The notes beneath the pieces were generated by a model. That model did not search any database. It had not been told where the DNA came from and saw only the letters and a list, made by a program, of their open reading frames with translations. From the NCBI GenBank assembly GCA_903844265.1, contig CAIMTB010000201.1, positions 1-43,321 of the forward strand: a stretch of DNA of 43,321 nucleotides, written 5' to 3'. The stretch comes from an uncultured Verrucomicrobiota bacterium. GTDB lineage: Bacteria; Verrucomicrobiota; Verrucomicrobiia; Limisphaerales; CAIMTB01. Both the position numbers and the translations under genes were made by a program. Positions within the stretch are counted from its first letter, which is position 1, and every line of letters begins with the position of its first letter. Of the stretch, positions 19,676 to 26,897 are shown in pieces.

Positions 19676-21238
19676 TCAGGGGTGGATCAGCGCGTATTCC
19701 ATGGAATCCACAAGGGCCTGGAGCGAGGCGGTGATGATGTTCTCGCTGACGCCGACCGTGCCCCATTCGCGTTTGCCGTCCGTCGAGGTGATGAGCACGC
19801 GCGTGCGGGCGGCGGTGCCGGCGATGCCGTCGAGGATCCGGACTTTGTAATCCGTGAGGGTCACCTTCTTGATCTTGGGAAACGAGCGGGCAAGTCCGGC
19901 GCGCAACGCTCCGTCGAGCGCGTTCACCGGGCCGTCGCCTTCGGAGACCGTGTGATGCACCTTGTCGCCGACGCGGATCTTGATCGTCGCCTCGCACACC
20001 GAACTCGTGCCATTGCCGCGGGTCGAGACGTGGTAGGAATCGACCGTGAAGAGCAGTTCCGGTTTGTGATCGAGCGATCCGCGGATGAGGAGTGCGAGCG
20101 AACCTTCGGCCGCCTCGTATTCGTAGCCGCGGCTTTCGAGGTCCTTGACCTTGGCCGTGATGTCGCGGGTCTCGGGGGCGTCGGGCGACAACTTGAACCC
20201 GAGCTCCGCCGCCTTCATGAGGATGTTGGTCCGGCCGGACATGTCGCTCACCAGCACGCGGCGGACATTGCCGACGCACTCGGGCTGGACGTGTTCGTAG
20301 CTGCGGGCCACGCGGTCGATGGCGTGGACGTGCATGCCGCCCTTGTGCGCGAAGGCGGTCTGGCCGACCCACGGTTGGCGCGGGTCATGTCGGACGTTGG
20401 CGACCTCGTCGATGAACTGGGAGAGTTCCTTCAGTTTCGGCATTGATTTCGCGGGGACACCGCGGCGGCCGAGCTTGAACTCGAGTGTGGGCAGGACGCT
20501 GATCAGGTTGCAGTTCCCGGTGCGTTCACCATAGCCGTTGATGGTTCCCTGGACCTGGGTCGCCCCGGCTTCGATGGCCGCGATGGCGTTGGCGACGCCG
20601 AAGCCGGCGTCGTTGTGGGTATGGATGCCGATGGCGCAGCGCAGGTTCCTGCAGGCGACCTCCGTGATCGCCGTGATCTCGGTGGGGAGCCGTCCTCCGT
20701 TGGTATCGCACAGCACGATGGCGTCGGCGCCCGCGAGCTCCGCCGCCTTCCAGGTGGCAAGGCCGTATTCGGGTTCGTCGGAATAACCGTCGAAGCTGTG
20801 CTCGGCGTCGTAGAACACCGTCTTTCCGTGGTCCTTCAGGAACCGGATGGTGTCGGCGATCATCGCGATGTTTTCATCGGGTTTGGCGCGGAGCACCTCG
20901 GTGACGTGGAGGAGCCAGGTCTTGCCGACGATCGTGACCACGGGAGTCTCGGCCTCGAGAAGCTGGCGCATGAGCGGGTCGTCCTCGACCGCGACGCCTT
21001 TGCGCCGGGTCATGGAGAACGCCGCGATGCGTGCCGTCTTCCAGCGTTTGCGCGCCGCACGCTGGAAGAACTCCAGGTCCTTGGGATTCGAACCGGGCCA
21101 GCCGCCCTCGATGTAATGAATGCCGAACTGATCGAGCCGCTCCGCGATCCGGAGCTTGTCCATCAAGGAAAAGTTGATGCCTTCAGCCTGCGCGCCGTCG
21201 CGGAGGGTGGTGTCGTAGATCTCGACCTGCGTTTTCAT
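19676..21238 (-). CDS. cimA: citramalate synthase (isoleucine biosynthesis)
   Basis: A 520-residue enzyme condensing pyruvate and acetyl-CoA to (R)-citramalate, the first step of the threonine-independent isoleucine route. The HMGL-like TIM barrel opens with IYDTTLRDGAQAEG (metal-binding Asp and catalytic Arg) and has the HTHNDAG metal motif at about 207-213. The sequence IHYIEGGWPGSNPKD is typical of the citramalate synthase branch rather than 2-isopropylmalate synthase. The C-terminal third (from about 390) is the LeuA-type allosteric domain for feedback by isoleucine. The start is at MKTQVE (21238), with MPPMKTQ at 21247 as alternative; neither has a clear Shine-Dalgarno. A transcription attenuator with an isoleucine-rich leader peptide lies directly upstream. 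Confidence 0.93.
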   Translation of the reverse strand: MKTQVEIYDTTLRDGAQAEGINFSLMDKLRIAERLDQFGIHYIEGGWPGSNPKDLEFFQRAARKRWKTARIAAFSMTRRKGVAVEDDPLMRQLLEAETPVVTIVGKTWLLHVTEVLRAKPDENIAMIADTIRFLKDHGKTVFYDAEHSFDGYSDEPEYGLATWKAAELAGADAIVLCDTNGGRLPTEITAITEVACRNLRCAIGIHTHNDAGFGVANAIAAIEAGATQVQGTINGYGERTGNCNLISVLPTLEFKLGRRGVPAKSMPKLKELSQFIDEVANVRHDPRQPWVGQTAFAHKGGMHVHAIDRVARSYEHVQPECVGNVRRVLVSDMSGRTNILMKAAELGFKLSPDAPETRDITAKVKDLESRGYEYEAAEGSLALLIRGSLDHKPELLFTVDSYHVSTRGNGTSSVCEATIKIRVGDKVHHTVSEGDGPVNALDGALRAGLARSFPKIKKVTLTDYKVRILDGIAGTAARTRVLITSTDGKREWGTVGVSENIITASLQALVDSMEYALIHP

Positions 21239-21276
21239 CGGGGGCATGGAGGTTGCATCGATCTTGTCTTGAAAAT

Positions 21277-21315
21277 GCGAAAACCCCGTTCCGGTTCGCG
21301 GAACGGGGTTTTCGC
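21277..21315 (-). terminator. attenuator terminator hairpin upstream of cimA
   Basis: A perfect 17-bp stem lies between arms 21315-21299 and 21293-21277 (GCGAAAACCCCGTTCCG paired with its complement), with the five-nt loop CGAAC. On the minus strand the GC core is preceded by AAAA and followed by TTTTCGCATTTTC, the A-tract/T-tract form of an intrinsic terminator, although the U run is interrupted. It ends 38 nt before the cimA start. The stem overlaps the antiterminator at 21331-21301, so the two cannot form together. Confidence 0.8.
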
Positions 21316-21331
21316 CAGTGAAAACTCGTTC
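21301..21331 (-). promoter_or_regulatory. antiterminator of the cimA attenuator
   Basis: On the minus strand GAACG (21331-21327) pairs with CGTTC (21305-21301), and GTTTTC (21325-21320) pairs with GAAAAC (21313-21308). This leaves a 1x2 internal loop and a six-nt hairpin loop ACTGGC. The 3' half is the 5' arm of the terminator, so this structure prevents termination. Its 5' half begins inside the leader-peptide stop codon (21332-21330), so a ribosome at that stop would cover it. A ribosome held at the isoleucine codons 20-37 nt upstream would leave it free. Confidence 0.72.
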
Positions 21332-21410
21332 AGCGCCCGGACGACCCTGCAATAATCCTGATCCCGATCGACGGGAGGGTCAGGTGGGCCAGAGCGCTGG
21401 GCGGATTCAT
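21330..21410 (-). CDS. isoleucine-rich leader peptide of the cimA attenuator
   Basis: A 26-codon frame from ATG at 21410 to TGA at 21332-21330. Codons 15-20 read Ile-Gly-Ile-Arg-Ile-Ile (ATC GGG ATC AGG ATT ATT), four isoleucine codons in six, and three Leu codons lie upstream at 7, 10 and 12. The stop codon sits at the 5' edge of the antiterminator. Isoleucine is the end product of the pathway that cimA starts, so low charged tRNA-Ile would stall the ribosome here and allow read-through into cimA. There is no Shine-Dalgarno. A promoter placed just upstream would make the transcript leaderless or nearly so. A 71-codon frame overlapping in another phase looks random. Confidence 0.75.
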   Translation of the reverse strand: MNPPSALAHLTLPSIGIRIIAGSSGR

Positions 21411-21419
21411 CGGCGGGGG

Positions 21420-21450
21420 ATTCTTGACAGAAGCCGATCGGCCTCGACAA
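21420..21450 (-). promoter_or_regulatory. candidate promoter of the leader peptide-cimA transcript
   Basis: On the minus strand TTGTCG (21450-21445) resembles a -35 box, and TCAAGAAT (21427-21420) contains a weak -10 at 17-19 nt spacing. Initiation would fall within a few nt of the leader ATG at 21410. The match is modest. A perfect TTGACA on the opposite strand at 21424-21429 overlaps it and could serve the divergent permease genes. Confidence 0.35.
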
Positions 21451-21501
21451 GTCCGGAATGAATCAGGTCTCGACGCGGGGTGACCCTTCATCGAGCGGCC
21501 T

Positions 21502-21518
21502 CAACAACGATGTTGTTG
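21502..21518 (+). promoter_or_regulatory. inverted repeat upstream of the ABC permease genes
   Basis: CAACAAC and GTTGTTG flank GAT, a 7-bp dyad 35 nt before the preferred dppB start. It could be an operator or a small hairpin. Dyads of this size are expected a few times by chance in a window this long, so the call is tentative. Confidence 0.25.
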
Positions 21519-21553
21519 TTGGGGTGAGGACCCGCTACGGATGCCTGGCCCGC

Positions 21554-22474
21554 ATGGGATCCCTCCTCCTACGACGACTCGCGGTCATGCCTCCGTTGCT
21601 GCTGCTGATCGCTGCGCTCGTTTTTGCGCTCGTTCGCTGGGCGCCGGGCGGGCCGTTCGACCGCGACCGCGCTGCTGCCTCGCCGGAGATCGAGCGCGCT
21701 CTGGCGGCTCGGTATCACCTCGACGAGCCGTCATGGCGACAATTTGCACGGTTCATCGGGGGTGCCCTGGTGGGCGACCTCGGGCCCTCGTTGAAGTATC
21801 GCAGCCACACGGTGACTGAGATCATCGCCCAGGGCCTCCCGGTGTCCGCGGTCCTCGGAGGGTTAGCCTTCTGCTTCGCGCTGGGTGTTGGGATTCCCCT
21901 TGGGTTCGTCGGGGCATCGAGGCGCGGCGGGGTGGGGGATTCGGTGGCGACAGGGGTCGCGCTGCTCGCGGTGTGTGTGCCCAGTTTCGTGGCGGGACCG
22001 ATCCTCATCCTGGTTCTGGCGGTGAAGTGCGGCTGGTTGCCGGTCGCGCTTTGGGGGGGCGTGTCCCATCTCGTCCTGCCGGTGGTGACCCTGGGCTCCT
22101 ACCACGGCGGGCGAGTGGCCCGGTTGATGCGCGAGGGTCTCGTCGACGTGTGGCGCGATGATCATGTGCGTGCCGCGCGGGCCCGCGGATTGGGCGAGGC
22201 CGCGGTGATCCTCCGCCATGTGTTCCCATTGGCGGTCCTGCCGGTGCTCACCTACTCCGGACCGCTGCTCGCCGATCTTCTCACGGGATCGTTCGTCGTG
22301 GAGAATCTCTTCCAGCTTCCCGGCGTGGGGACACTCACGGTGAACAGCGCGTTGAACCGCGATTACCCGCTCATGGTGGGGTTGGTCCTGATCTACGCAG
22401 CGTTGCTTCTTGTCCTGAACCTTGTCGTCGACCTGATCCACGCCTGGATCGATCCCAGGATCCGCCATGCCTGA
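21554..22474 (+). CDS. peptide-type ABC transporter permease (DppB/OppB family)
   Basis: A 306-residue inner-membrane permease from ATG 21554 (MGSLLLRRL, the usual N-terminus of this family). Six hydrophobic segments are visible. After the first, the periplasmic loop carries APGGPFDRDR. The cytoplasmic EAA loop reads ARARGLGEAAVILRHVF and would contact an ATPase. The C-terminal LFQLPGVG is typical. An ATG at 21458 in the same frame would add 32 residues. It lies 6 nt after a weak -10 (ACAAGT) spaced 17 nt from a perfect TTGACA at 21424-21429, so a leaderless longer form is possible. It forms one transporter half with the overlapping dppC-like gene. No solute-binding protein or ATPase gene is adjacent. 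Confidence 0.9.
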   Translation: MGSLLLRRLAVMPPLLLLIAALVFALVRWAPGGPFDRDRAAASPEIERALAARYHLDEPSWRQFARFIGGALVGDLGPSLKYRSHTVTEIIAQGLPVSAVLGGLAFCFALGVGIPLGFVGASRRGGVGDSVATGVALLAVCVPSFVAGPILILVLAVKCGWLPVALWGGVSHLVLPVVTLGSYHGGRVARLMREGLVDVWRDDHVRAARARGLGEAAVILRHVFPLAVLPVLTYSGPLLADLLTGSFVVENLFQLPGVGTLTVNSALNRDYPLMVGLVLIYAALLLVLNLVVDLIHAWIDPRIRHA

Positions 22475-23399
22475 CCATGCCAGGGTTCGAGGGGCGCCCA
22501 GCGCGCCTTTGCAGGGGGCGTGGAACCGGTTTCGCGCCAATCGTCCGGCATGGATCGCCGCGATGGCACTCGTGGGGATGACGCTCTTCGTCGTGACCTC
22601 AGGCGGATTTCTGGCCTGGGGCCCGAATGTCCTGTCAGAATCGCTCTACCAACCGCCCTCGGCACGGCACTGGCTCGGGACGGATGCGGGAGGTCGCGAT
22701 GTGTTGGCGCGGGTTTGCGCGGGGGCGCGGGTCAGCCTGGTGATCGGTTTCGCGGGTGCGTTGGTGAGCCTGGTGATTGGGGTCACGTGGGGTTCCATCG
22801 CAGGCTTTGTGGGGGGGCGCATCGACGGCCTGCTGATGCGCACGGTGGACGTCCTCTATTCCATGCCTTCGATCGTGGTCGTCATCGTCCTCGTGTCCGC
22901 GTTTCGCGATCCGGTGCGGGCCTTGCTTGCAACCGTGGTCGGTCCTTCGGCGGAGGGCGGGGCGGGGTTGGTGTTCCTGGTGATCGGGTTGGGTGCGGTC
23001 TCGTGGCTGACCATGGCGAGGATGGTCCGGGCGCAGGTGATGTCCGTGAAGGGGCGGCCGTTCGTCGAGGCTGCGAGGGCTCTCGGGGCAGGGCCAGGGC
23101 ATATTCTTGTGCGGCACATCCTGCCGAACACGGCCGGGGTGGTGTGGGTCTACCTGATGTTGACCGTGCCCGCGGTGGTGCTGGGGGAATCGTTCCTGAG
23201 TTATCTTGGGCTGGGGATTCAACCGCCCCAGGCCAGCCTGGGGTCGTTGATCGCGGACGGCGCAGACCAGATCAACCCGATCCATTCGCAGGTCTGGCTG
23301 TTGTTGGGGCCCGGTGGAATGCTCGTGGGCTTCCTGATCGCGCTGAGCTTCGTCGGGGATGGATTGCGCGATGCGTTGGATCCCCGGCGTGGCGGGTGA
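22467..23399 (+). CDS. peptide-type ABC transporter permease (DppC/OppC family)
   Basis: A 310-residue membrane protein overlapping the dppB-like gene by 8 nt. After the first membrane segment it carries HWLGTDAGGRDVLARV, the family's most conserved periplasmic-loop motif. Five further membrane segments follow, and the EAA loop reads EAARALGAGPGHILVRHILPN. Near the C-terminus is FLSYLGLGIQPPQASLG, also diagnostic. The protein would pair with the upstream permease to form the membrane channel for oligopeptides or related solutes. The next gene is on the opposite strand, so the ATPases and binding protein must be encoded elsewhere. Confidence 0.92.
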   Translation: MPDHARVRGAPSAPLQGAWNRFRANRPAWIAAMALVGMTLFVVTSGGFLAWGPNVLSESLYQPPSARHWLGTDAGGRDVLARVCAGARVSLVIGFAGALVSLVIGVTWGSIAGFVGGRIDGLLMRTVDVLYSMPSIVVVIVLVSAFRDPVRALLATVVGPSAEGGAGLVFLVIGLGAVSWLTMARMVRAQVMSVKGRPFVEAARALGAGPGHILVRHILPNTAGVVWVYLMLTVPAVVLGESFLSYLGLGIQPPQASLGSLIADGADQINPIHSQVWLLLGPGGMLVGFLIALSFVGDGLRDALDPRRGG

Positions 23400-23408
23400 T
23401 GCGGTGGA

Positions 23409-24743
23409 TCAACCGACGAGACTCCAGCCGGGTCGGTATTGGCGATGGATGATTTGCGCCGCTTCCGGCACGCCGCGGGCCTCGAGTTTTACGGAGTCCC
23501 AGTCGATCACGCGGCCGGTCCGGTACGCGACATTGCCGAGGTGATTGGCTTCGGTGAGGGCCGCGGCATATTCGAAGTTGCACGTGGTCGGCGCGCCTGT
23601 CTTGCAGGCGTGGATCCATTCCTTGTGATGGCCGAGGCTCTCGGGAATGGACGGCTCGGGGCGTTTGAAGTCCTTGAACTTGTCCTCGGGCAGGAGGATG
23701 AGCTTGCCGTAATCTCCGAGCAGCATGCCTTGGTCGCCGATGAAGAGGCATCCATCGCCCCATTGCGGGATGCCGCGATCCTTCCAGATGCGGGGCTTCG
23801 ATTCACCCTGGTGCCAGGTCAGCTCGAGAGCCGGTCGGTTTCCACGGGCCGCGTAGCGGTAGGTGGCGGACATGCTGGCCGGGGCGAGTTCGGGATGCGG
23901 CGGCGGGCCCGAAGCCGTGATGGTCTGGGGTGTGTCGAGGTTCAGGGCCCAGAAGGGCAGGTCGTTCCAATGGCTGCCGAGGTCGCTCATCGTGCCGCTG
24001 CCAAAGTCCCACCAGCGGTACCATTTCGGCCCCGGGAAATAGACTTCGTTGAACGGACGTTCTGGCGCGGGGCCGAGCCAGAGATCCCAGTTCACACCGG
24101 CAGGCACGGGCGACGAGCCCGTGGGCCGCTCCCGAACCGAGACGATGTCGTTATGCTTCTTGGCATCCTCGGCGGCCTGCCATCCCCACGCGCGCGAGAC
24201 CCACACGTGCACCTCGTGGACCTTGCCGATGGCGCCGGACTGCACCAACTCGACGATCCGTCGGTAGTTCGCGGTGGCGTGGATCTGGGTGCCCATCTGC
24301 GTGGCCACCTTGGCCTGGCGCGTGGCGTCACGGATGACGCGGGCCTCCCAGATCGAATGGGTCAGCGGCTTCTCGCAGTAGACGTGCTTGCCGAGCTTCA
24401 GCGCGGGCAGCGTCGCGAACGCGTGGGTGTGTTCCGCCGTGCTCACCGCCACCGCATCGAAGGACTTCGCGTCGTCGAAGAGCCTGCGGAAATCCGTGAA
24501 CTTGCGCGCCGCGGGATGGCGGGCTGCCGCGGCATCGAGGTTCCGCTCGTTGACGTCGCAGAGCGCGACGATGTTTTCGGACGCGGCGATTTCACCGAGG
24601 TTCCCGGCACCCCGGCCGCCACAGCCGATGATGGCGACATTGAGCTTCTCGTTGGGCGACGCTGCGCGAAGCACTGCCGGAGCCGCGGCGGTGGCGAGCA
24701 TGGTCGCGAGGAAATGCCTGCGTGAAAAGGCGGTTGGGGTCAT
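23409..24743 (-). CDS. Tat-exported Gfo/Idh/MocA family oxidoreductase
   Basis: A 444-residue protein from ATG 24743, giving the twin-arginine signal [11 protein letters not shown]. The longer in-frame start at 24797 is not preferred. The NAD(P)-binding Rossmann fold has [13 protein letters not shown] at 38-50. The catalytic-region motif EKP is at 124-126 ([11 protein letters not shown]), and the C-terminal alpha/beta domain is full length. The family oxidises or epimerises sugars and cyclitols with tightly bound nicotinamide cofactor, and PVC genomes carry many exported copies. The substrate is not predictable. TACAGT, four of six matches to a -10 box, lies 7 nt before the ATG and there is no Shine-Dalgarno, so the mRNA may be leaderless. 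Confidence 0.92.
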   Translation of the reverse strand: MTPTAFSRRHFLATMLATAAAPAVLRAASPNEKLNVAIIGCGGRGAGNLGEIAASENIVALCDVNERNLDAAAARHPAARKFTDFRRLFDDAKSFDAVAVSTAEHTHAFATLPALKLGKHVYCEKPLTHSIWEARVIRDATRQAKVATQMGTQIHATANYRRIVELVQSGAIGKVHEVHVWVSRAWGWQAAEDAKKHNDIVSVRERPTGSSPVPAGVNWDLWLGPAPERPFNEVYFPGPKWYRWWDFGSGTMSDLGSHWNDLPFWALNLDTPQTITASGPPPHPELAPASMSATYRYAARGNRPALELTWHQGESKPRIWKDRGIPQWGDGCLFIGDQGMLLGDYGKLILLPEDKFKDFKRPEPSIPESLGHHKEWIHACKTGAPTTCNFEYAAALTEANHLGNVAYRTGRVIDWDSVKLEARGVPEAAQIIHRQYRPGWSLVG

Positions 24744-24798
24744 GGGTGTCACTGTAGCGGGGACAGCGAGGTGGGCCAGCTTCAAACGGGACATCATG

Positions 24799-24816
24799 AA
24801 GGGACAGGTCTTTCAT
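24799..24816 (+). repeat. copy 1 of the AAGGGACAGGTC intergenic sequence
   Basis: An 18-mer beginning AAGGGACAGGTC that recurs at 34293-34310 with one mismatch (T/C). Each copy is partly self-complementary (AAGG...CCTT in copy 2) and lies between genes. The two copies could be coincidence in a window this size. Confidence 0.3.
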
Positions 24817-24905
24817 GCTGTGGTCCGCGACTTTCCATCGGCGGGATCACGTCGGTCATGGGGCCCGGGACGAACCGCGGTTGGAATCGCGACGTAGCCG
24901 GTGCA

Positions 24906-24931
24906 TCATGCGCGCGGAGATGCGCGCATGA
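24906..24931 (+). promoter_or_regulatory. hairpin presenting the cupin SD and sequestering its start codon
   Basis: TCATGCGCGC (24906-24915) and GCGCGCATGA (24922-24931) are perfectly complementary, giving a 10-bp stem with the six-nt loop GGAGAT. The loop holds the Shine-Dalgarno GGAG (24916-24919). The ATG of the cupin gene (24928-24930) is inside the 3' arm, 8 nt after the SD. A folded RNA would offer the SD but hide the start codon, suggesting temperature-, ligand- or ribosome-dependent opening. A DNA operator is the alternative reading. Confidence 0.55.
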
Positions 24932-25383
24932 GTGAGGATTTGTTTCTTTCAGGCCGGGTCATCCGGCGGTCCCTGCCCGAGTTCACGGGGTCTCCCCCCA
25001 CGGACGCGCCGAGACTTCGGCGGTTGCACCTTGATCGCGGGGATCTCGCCCAGATCCATGACAGCGACGAAGGGATGCGCTACATCGCGTGGCTGGAACT
25101 CAGAAGTGGCCGCATCCGAGGCAACCACTATCACACTCGCAAACACGAGATCCTCTACCTCGCGACGGGAGGGTTGGAGCTTGTTGTCGGCGACATCGTG
25201 ACCGGTGAACGGGCGGTCGTTCGTCTCCGGGTTGGGGACTGGGTTTCCATCGAACCGGGGGTGGCCCACGCGGTTCGAGTGCTGGAGCCTGGCCAGGCGA
25301 TCGAGTTTTCACCTCAACCGTTCGATCCGTCAGATATCGTACGCTTCCTTGTCGCGGAGCAGGACGAAGGGAGGGGGGAGTGA
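24928..25383 (+). CDS. cupin-domain protein
   Basis: A 151-residue single-domain cupin from ATG 24928, preceded by GGAG at 8 nt. A GTG at 24901 would add nine residues without a better ribosome site. The first cupin motif is seen as GNHYHTRKHEILYLATGG, with two His and the Glu of the usual metal site. The second motif is GDWVSIEPGVAHAVRVL, whose His would be the fourth ligand. The protein is soluble and has no signal peptide. Such small cupins can be sugar-nucleotide isomerases or epimerases, or small-molecule sensors. The neighbours (Gfo/Idh/MocA oxidoreductase, MFS-like transporter) hint at sugar metabolism but do not fix a role. The start region folds into a hairpin. Confidence 0.82.
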   Translation: MSEDLFLSGRVIRRSLPEFTGSPPTDAPRLRRLHLDRGDLAQIHDSDEGMRYIAWLELRSGRIRGNHYHTRKHEILYLATGGLELVVGDIVTGERAVVRLRVGDWVSIEPGVAHAVRVLEPGQAIEFSPQPFDPSDIVRFLVAEQDEGRGE

Positions 25384-25400
25384 CCGGATATCCTTCCGAT

Positions 25401-26684
25401 TCAGGCTGAAGGTCGTCGTTGTCGTTCCAGGAGAAGCCACGCGATCCCGAGGAGCAGCGGTGCGGTGATCGACAGGATCCAGCCGGTGGTCCAGGTCAGC
25501 TGTGTCCAGCTGATGTGCTTGAGTGAAAACAGGCGGCCGAGATAGAGCATCACCGAGGCGGCATAGCCTGAGGCATCCGCCACATAGATGAGGAAGCTCG
25601 CGGTGCCGACGCGGCGGGTGGCGGCGAGGAGTCGGTCGAAGAAGATGCTGTTGAACGGCACGTAGGCGAGATAGATCCCGAGGCCGGTAAGCGAGAGCCA
25701 CCAGAAGGTGGGAATATGGCCGGCGCGGAACAGCCAGTTGGAAATGCCCACCAGCGAGGTTCCGAGGACGACCACGACGTGATAGGTGGCGAGGGCACGC
25801 CAGTGGTTGCGGATGAACCACAGGCCTGACAGGGCGGCGAGAACGCCGAGGCCGGCGAAGGTTTCGACCTGCGCGAAAATGCCGGACGGCACGGCCTGAT
25901 CCAGTTCCTTCAGGACATCCGCCATGAAGGTATCCCGGAGGTCGCGGTAGACCGAGAGGAGGACGTAGAGCGCGACGAGAAAGGCAAGGGGGCCGCCCAG
26001 TTCCCTGAGGAGACGCAGTCGCGCCGCGCCGTCCATCGGCTCGCGCTTTGTCCGCTCTGCAATGTCGCGCTCGTCCGGTGGCGGCAGGCGGCTCATGACA
26101 TGGAGGCACAGTGCGAGCGGCGGGACGAAAAGGGCGGCGGTGGCCGCGGGCATCCAGAGTTCGGAGACACCCCATGCCCCCATCATCCAACTGCCCACGG
26201 ATTTCACCCAGCCGGAGGCGAAGATGAAGCTGACGCTGAGGCCGAGGCCGAGGAATTCGGTGACGCGGCGGCCTTCGAGAAAGCTGAAGACGAGTCCCCA
26301 GATCATGCCGAGGGGCAGGCCGTTGAGAAACATCCCGACCAGCGCGGCCTCGGGCGGGAGGACGGCCAGCATGAGAAGCCCGAGCCAGGCGACCACGTGC
26401 AACCCGATGATCATCGCGATGCGTTGCCCGGGGCGTGCCTCGGACACGATCTTGATGCCGGTGAACTTGGAGAGTGCGTAGCCGATCATCTGCGCCACGA
26501 CGAGCAGGACCTTCAGCTTGAATCCCCAGAGTTCGCGTCCGCCGAAGGTGCCCACCGTGAAGGGGCGCCTGAAGGCATACATGCAGGTGTACGCACCGAA
26601 GGCAGACGCCGACGCAAGAAGTGTGAAGGCCACGGGGTTGCGGCTCATCCACCGGGTGAAGGCGTGGGTCTTGGTGCTGTGCAT
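25401..26684 (-). CDS. DUF5690 / MFS-like membrane transporter
   Basis: A 427-residue polytopic membrane protein with about 12 hydrophobic segments. The N-terminal YTCMYAFRRPFTVG after the first segment and the central MFLNGLPLGMIWGLVFSFLEGRR are typical of DUF5690, a branch of the major facilitator superfamily found in Bacteroidota and PVC bacteria. The start is taken at MHSTKTHAF (26684). An ATG at 26711 would add nine residues and has GAGG only three nt upstream, too close for good use. The frame stays open into the next gene, but that extension is shadow. The substrate is unknown. It converges with the cupin gene (17 nt gap) and is divergent from the WD40/DUF1549 gene. Confidence 0.82.
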   Translation of the reverse strand: MHSTKTHAFTRWMSRNPVAFTLLASASAFGAYTCMYAFRRPFTVGTFGGRELWGFKLKVLLVVAQMIGYALSKFTGIKIVSEARPGQRIAMIIGLHVVAWLGLLMLAVLPPEAALVGMFLNGLPLGMIWGLVFSFLEGRRVTEFLGLGLSVSFIFASGWVKSVGSWMMGAWGVSELWMPAATAALFVPPLALCLHVMSRLPPPDERDIAERTKREPMDGAARLRLLRELGGPLAFLVALYVLLSVYRDLRDTFMADVLKELDQAVPSGIFAQVETFAGLGVLAALSGLWFIRNHWRALATYHVVVVLGTSLVGISNWLFRAGHIPTFWWLSLTGLGIYLAYVPFNSIFFDRLLAATRRVGTASFLIYVADASGYAASVMLYLGRLFSLKHISWTQLTWTTGWILSITAPLLLGIAWLLLERQRRPSA

Positions 26685-26860
26685 GACTGTCGCAACCGCC
26701 GGTTCAGGCATCAACCTCGACTCTGCCCCAGGGCCGGTGTGCGCGTGTGTCGGTCCCGCAAAATCCGCGCAACGGTTTCGTGATCCGCGCCCGTGGCGCA
26801 AGCTCCGCCTCGAAACGCGGAGCGATTTCGGGATTCCAGGAGTGGCCCCTCGCGGGTCGC

Positions 26861-26890
26861 TTGTGCAAACCACACGACCGACGCTAGGTT
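26861..26890 (+). promoter_or_regulatory. candidate promoter of the WD40/DUF1549/DUF1501 operon
   Basis: TTGTGC (26861-26866) and TAGGTT (26885-26890) are separated by 18 nt. The -10-like hexamer ends 7 nt before the ATG at 26898, which has no Shine-Dalgarno, so transcription would start almost at the coding sequence. It lies in the 213-nt divergent region shared with the DUF5690 gene. Confidence 0.4.
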
Positions 26891-26897
26891 CCGGTTG

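Noticed and set aside
21235-21450. 71-codon frame overlapping the cimA leader
   Set aside because: Wrong phase, random composition and it runs through the terminator. The 26-codon Ile-rich frame with its stop at the antiterminator explains the region better.
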